Positions 5,995 to 8,374 of a stretch of DNA of 8,374 bases are shown in pieces. The notes under the pieces are model-generated. The model did not search any database. It worked only from the letters and a program-made list of their open reading frames with translations, and had not been told where the DNA came from. The stretch is taken from the NCBI GenBank assembly GCA_030148625.1, contig JASBTC010000188.1, positions 1-8,374 on the forward strand, in the 5' to 3' direction. The position numbers and the translations under genes are program-made. This DNA comes from Sphingobium sp. GTDB taxonomy: Bacteria > Pseudomonadota > Alphaproteobacteria > Sphingomonadales > Sphingomonadaceae. How positions within the stretch are numbered: position 1 is the first letter of the stretch; each line of letters opens with the position of its first letter.

Positions 5995-6771
5995 TCAGGA
6001 GATCTGCAGATTGTCCCGAACGGCCCTGAGATGCGCCAGCGTGAACTCGCGCGCGCGCGCCGGATCGCGGTCCATCAGCGCGCCGACGATATCGACATGC
6101 TGTTGCTGATAAAGATCGCGCTGCGCGGCGCTCAGCGAGCGCTGCTTCAAGCGCATCCATTCGGGCTGATTGCGTGCCTCGTTGATCGCCCTGTACATGG
6201 TCAGCAGCAGCTCGTTGCGCGCGGCGGACATGATGGCGACATGCAACATGCTGTCCCAATGCTCGAACTCGGGCACGTCTGCTGCCGCGCGCATCCGCTC
6301 CAGGCAGGTCTGAATCTGCGTGAAATTCTCGGCGCTCGCGCGATAGGTTGCGAGCTCGGCGGCGGCCGGCTCGATCATCAGCCGCACGTCCATCACATCG
6401 GACGGGCTGGCGCCGCGGATCTGGTCGATCAGGCTGCCATCTTCGGCCTGCTCCTTCGGGCGGACAATCGCCGTGGCTGCGGCGGCCGCCTTATAGGCCT
6501 CGAACGGCCGCGCCTGCAGCGGCGCCCTGGCGGATGGGTCGGCGACGAAGGAGCCACGCCCGACATGGCGTTCGATACGGCCCTGCTCCTCCAACTGACG
6601 GAGCCCCTTGCGCAGCGTGTTGCGCGATACGCCAAGTTCCTGCTCCAGTTCGCGCTCGGTCGGGATCTTGGTTCCGACCTGCCATAGTCCGTCGGCGATG
6701 TTCCGTTCGAACCGGGTCAGCAGGCCTCCGACCGTTTCCCCTGCTCGCTTGCGAACGTTCCGGTCCGTCAT
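5995..6771 (-). CDS. GntR-family regulator, FadR subfamily (FCD domain)
   Basis: The 258-residue protein has an N-terminal winged helix-turn-helix (about 10-77) with the GntR signatures GTKIPTERELEQELGVSRNTLRKGLRQL and GRIERHVGRGSFV split across residues 33-76. A helical FCD effector domain covers about 122-253. The family's metal site is recognisable as Asp173, His177 (WDSMLH), His225 (QHVDIV) and His247 (LAHL); such regulators usually bind a carboxylate through the metal. A linker of about 40 residues, rich in Ala, separates the domains and is longer than usual. The ATG at 6771 is kept although its ribosome site (GGAAAG, 12 bases away) is poor. It is transcribed in the same direction as, and directly upstream of, the five-gene operon, with DUF6807 on its other side. 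Control of one or both by an organic acid intermediate is the simplest reading. Confidence 0.93.
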   Translation of the reverse strand: MTDRNVRKRAGETVGGLLTRFERNIADGLWQVGTKIPTERELEQELGVSRNTLRKGLRQLEEQGRIERHVGRGSFVADPSARAPLQARPFEAYKAAAAATAIVRPKEQAEDGSLIDQIRGASPSDVMDVRLMIEPAAAELATYRASAENFTQIQTCLERMRAAADVPEFEHWDSMLHVAIMSAARNELLLTMYRAINEARNQPEWMRLKQRSLSAAQRDLYQQQHVDIVGALMDRDPARAREFTLAHLRAVRDNLQIS

Positions 6772-6810
6772 ATTTTATCGTCGCTTTCCGCAGGCTTGAG
6801 CGCGCCGCGG

Positions 6811-6879
6811 ACTCTGGCACGCCAACCCAATGCCGTCAAACCGGACGAGCCGATTGGCTCTGACAGGGGACGGCATTGG
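6811..6879. promoter_or_regulatory. Nested inverted repeats over a possible GntR gene promoter
   Basis: CCAATGCCGTC (6827-6837) and GACGGCATTGG (6869-6879) are perfect 11-base inverted arms, 42 bases apart centre to centre, or about four helical turns. Between them GAGCC-gatt-GGCTC (6847-6860) forms a second small hairpin. On the minus strand TTGACG (6839-6834) and CAGAGT (6816-6811) are 17 bases apart and could be the promoter of the GntR gene, with the left arm overlapping the -35 box. This arrangement suits autoregulation by a dimer bound at two sites. A role in ending the DUF6807 transcript is also possible, but there is no T tract. Confidence 0.5.
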
Positions 6880-6905
6880 ATCAGTTCGACCGATGTGGGG
6901 CCTGA

Positions 6906-7877
6906 TCAGCCGCGGGCGAATTCCTGGTGCAGCCGGTTGAGGATCGCCGCATCGGCCGGTCCGTCGTGCGAGACCACGCGGTGGCGCAAGGTCAGGCCTT
7001 TGCCCGGCTGTATCTCGATCGCCCCCGGCGCGACGATGCACGGATTGACCATGTATGCGCCGCGGATGATGTGCCAGGTCGAAGGTGGGTTGCCGGGATG
7101 ATCGAGCACCGCGCCGCCCGCGATCTTCCCGTCGGGCGCGGTCGTCGAGAAATCATACCAGGGCCGCGCCGGCCAGTTGAGCTCGTAGCTGTCCTGCCAG
7201 CTGTCCTTCAGGTCGAGCGGGCCCGAAAGATCGCTGATCACGATCGCACCGCGCGGCTTGGCGCGATAGCAGAAGCCGCCGAACGGATTCTGCGCGATCG
7301 TCACCGGACGGTTCGTCGCGGGCATGAATGTATAGATATAGTCGAACAGGTTGCAGCCATGCTGCTGGCTTGCCGTGACGCGCATGGTTTCGATCAGCAC
7401 ATCCTCTCCGTCCGCCTGCCAGGCATTGACGGCTTCCAGAGCGGCGGACGAGCGGCCGGTGGAGAGAAGCCTGGCTGATCGGCTGACGATCGCGCGGCCA
7501 TCCTTCGGCGCGCGCGCGCCCCAGCCCCACCAGTCGCCGCGCTTTTCGCCATCGTCGTTGATCCAGGCGCAGAAGACACCGCGATGATGCGGATGGTCGG
7601 GTGCCGCGACATCGGTGACCATCTCGCCACCCGGTGTCCAAAGCGGATGGGTATAGGCGGTACCGGGGACGGCCGGGCCCTTCTCGCCGGCCGGCAGCGC
7701 GCCATAGAGATAGCGCATCGCGTCGCGTTCGTCCGGGTCGCGGATCAGGATCGCGCTCGCGTCCTTCACGCCGCTGAATTTTCGCGCGCGGGCGGCCATG
7801 ACGGGCTGGTTCGCCATCATCGCCAGCCCTGTGGAGACGAGCATGCCCGCAAGCAGCTCTCTGCGATCGGTATCCAT
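6906..7877 (-). CDS. DUF6807 ('PmoA family') protein with Tat signal
   Basis: The 323-residue product starts with a twin-arginine signal: TDRRELLAG at residues 3-11, a hydrophobic run to about 22, and a likely cleavage site after PVMA (25-28). It is therefore predicted to act in the periplasm. The mature part matches the DUF6807 family by THPLWTPGGEMVTDVAAPDHPHHRG (76-100, written here in two parts by motif: HPLW and DHPHHRG), then WWGWG (116-120) and the late HPGNPPSTWH region. These His, Asp and Trp residues suggest a carbohydrate- or metal-binding beta-sandwich protein. The database label 'methane oxygenase PmoA' is misleading; it has no likeness to membrane methane monooxygenase. The ATG has an excellent AGGAGG ribosome site four bases upstream. 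It lies 78 bases after the GlcG-like gene, probably in one transcript. Confidence 0.85.
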   Translation of the reverse strand: MDTDRRELLAGMLVSTGLAMMANQPVMAARARKFSGVKDASAILIRDPDERDAMRYLYGALPAGEKGPAVPGTAYTHPLWTPGGEMVTDVAAPDHPHHRGVFCAWINDDGEKRGDWWGWGARAPKDGRAIVSRSARLLSTGRSSAALEAVNAWQADGEDVLIETMRVTASQQHGCNLFDYIYTFMPATNRPVTIAQNPFGGFCYRAKPRGAIVISDLSGPLDLKDSWQDSYELNWPARPWYDFSTTAPDGKIAGGAVLDHPGNPPSTWHIIRGAYMVNPCIVAPGAIEIQPGKGLTLRHRVVSHDGPADAAILNRLHQEFARG

Positions 7878-7955
7878 TGATCCTCCTGTATGAAATGGCG
7901 CGATCCATGTCGGCCAATAATGTCGTCGATCCTGTTCATATGATCCGGCCGCTGC

Positions 7956-8374
7956 TCAGCCCTGCGGCGCGAGTCCGGCGGCGGCGATGCCCGCGAGCGC
8001 GCAGATTTCGTCATTGTCGGATGTATCGCCGGTCACGCCCACCGCGCCGATCGGTTCTCCCGCCGCATCGACGACGATCACGCCGCCGGCTGCCGGGATC
8101 ACGCCGGTCGGCGCGATCGGCCCGAGCGCGGCGACGAAGGTCGGTCGCTCGGCGGCCATCTCGCCGATCTTGCGGCTGGATATGCCGAGCGCCAGCGCGC
8201 CCCCGGCCTTGCCCGCGGCAATGCCCAGCCGCAGCGACGAGGCGCCATCCTGGCGTTGAAAGGCGATGAGATGGCCGCCGGGATCGAGCACCGCGATGCT
8301 CAGCGGCTTCAGGCCCATGTCCGCGCCGCTGTCGAACGCGGCGGCGATGATGCTGTTGGCCTGGGCAAGCGTGA
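7956..8374 (-). CDS. GlcG/HbpS-like (DUF336) protein, 5' end outside window
   Basis: The visible 138 residues fit the GlcG/HbpS (DUF336) family, small proteins of about 135-150 residues, some binding haem or cobalamin, others of unknown role. Family features are the LAQANSIIAAAFDSG start, LSIAVLDPGGHLIAFQRQDGA, the KAGGALALG / SSRKIGEMA stretch, GGVIVVDAAGEPIGAVGVTGDTSDND with its Gly-rich loop, and the closing ALAGIAAAGL. The frame is open to the right edge, so the start codon and perhaps a signal peptide are not visible; probably few residues are missing unless there is an export signal. The internal ATG at 8318 is not the start because conserved family sequence continues upstream of it. 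The 78 bases before the DUF6807 gene hold only that gene's ribosome site and no terminator. Many members sit beside oxidoreductases and hydrolases in catabolic clusters. Confidence 0.9.
   Translation of the reverse strand, partial: TLAQANSIIAAAFDSGADMGLKPLSIAVLDPGGHLIAFQRQDGASSLRLGIAAGKAGGALALGISSRKIGEMAAERPTFVAALGPIAPTGVIPAAGGVIVVDAAGEPIGAVGVTGDTSDNDEICALAGIAAAGLAPQG

Noticed and set aside
6906..7877. Methane monooxygenase subunit A, as the PmoA family name would suggest
   Set aside because: There are no membrane helices beyond the Tat signal and no resemblance to particulate methane monooxygenase; the motifs are those of DUF6807.
7878..7955. Several GATCC occurrences between the DUF6807 and GlcG-like genes as a repeat
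   Set aside because: The copies are short, irregularly spaced and expected often in this base composition.
1..8374. A glc (glycolate) operon, because glcB and a GlcG-like gene are both present
   Set aside because: They are about 7 kb apart with unrelated genes between, the glycolate oxidase subunit genes are absent from the window, and DUF336 proteins occur in many contexts.

Overview
The window looks like chromosomal DNA of a GC-rich alphaproteobacterium. Codons end mostly in G or C, and the protein sequences are most reminiscent of the sphingomonads (Sphingomonas, Sphingobium, Novosphingobium and relatives). The genus is an inference from style; no rRNA or other marker gene is present. There are no tRNA genes, insertion sequences, CRISPR arrays or phage genes, and no stretch over about 230 bases lacks a gene.

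Layout: positions 1-797 hold the first 265 codons of malate synthase G (glcB), on the minus strand and running off the left edge. A 98-base divergent intergenic region separates it from a LysR-type regulator (896-1777, plus strand). From about 1800 to the right edge everything is on the minus strand. In order of transcription (right to left) these are: a GlcG/HbpS-like protein (start beyond the right edge), a Tat-exported DUF6807 ('PmoA family') protein, a FadR-type GntR regulator, a 228-base intergenic region with a plausible promoter, and then five genes spaced 1 to 73 bases apart. The five are a DUF1636 putative metal-binding protein, an imidazolonepropionase-like amidohydrolase, a DUF1097 membrane protein, a fumarylacetoacetate hydrolase (FAH) family enzyme and an alpha/beta hydrolase. 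A perfect inverted repeat without a T tract lies between the convergent ends of the operon and the LysR gene.

The five-gene block reads as a catabolic operon. A metal-dependent amidohydrolase could open a ring, amide or ester; an FAH enzyme cleaves or isomerises an acylpyruvate-type intermediate; a serine hydrolase handles a lactone, ester or C-C bond. A small membrane protein and a Cys-rich protein have unclear roles. The GntR regulator immediately upstream, of the FCD class that usually senses organic acids, is the natural candidate to control it. The substrate cannot be read from the sequence, and I know of no characterised pathway with this exact gene set. Several inverted and direct repeats in the intergenic regions are candidate operators or RNA structures.
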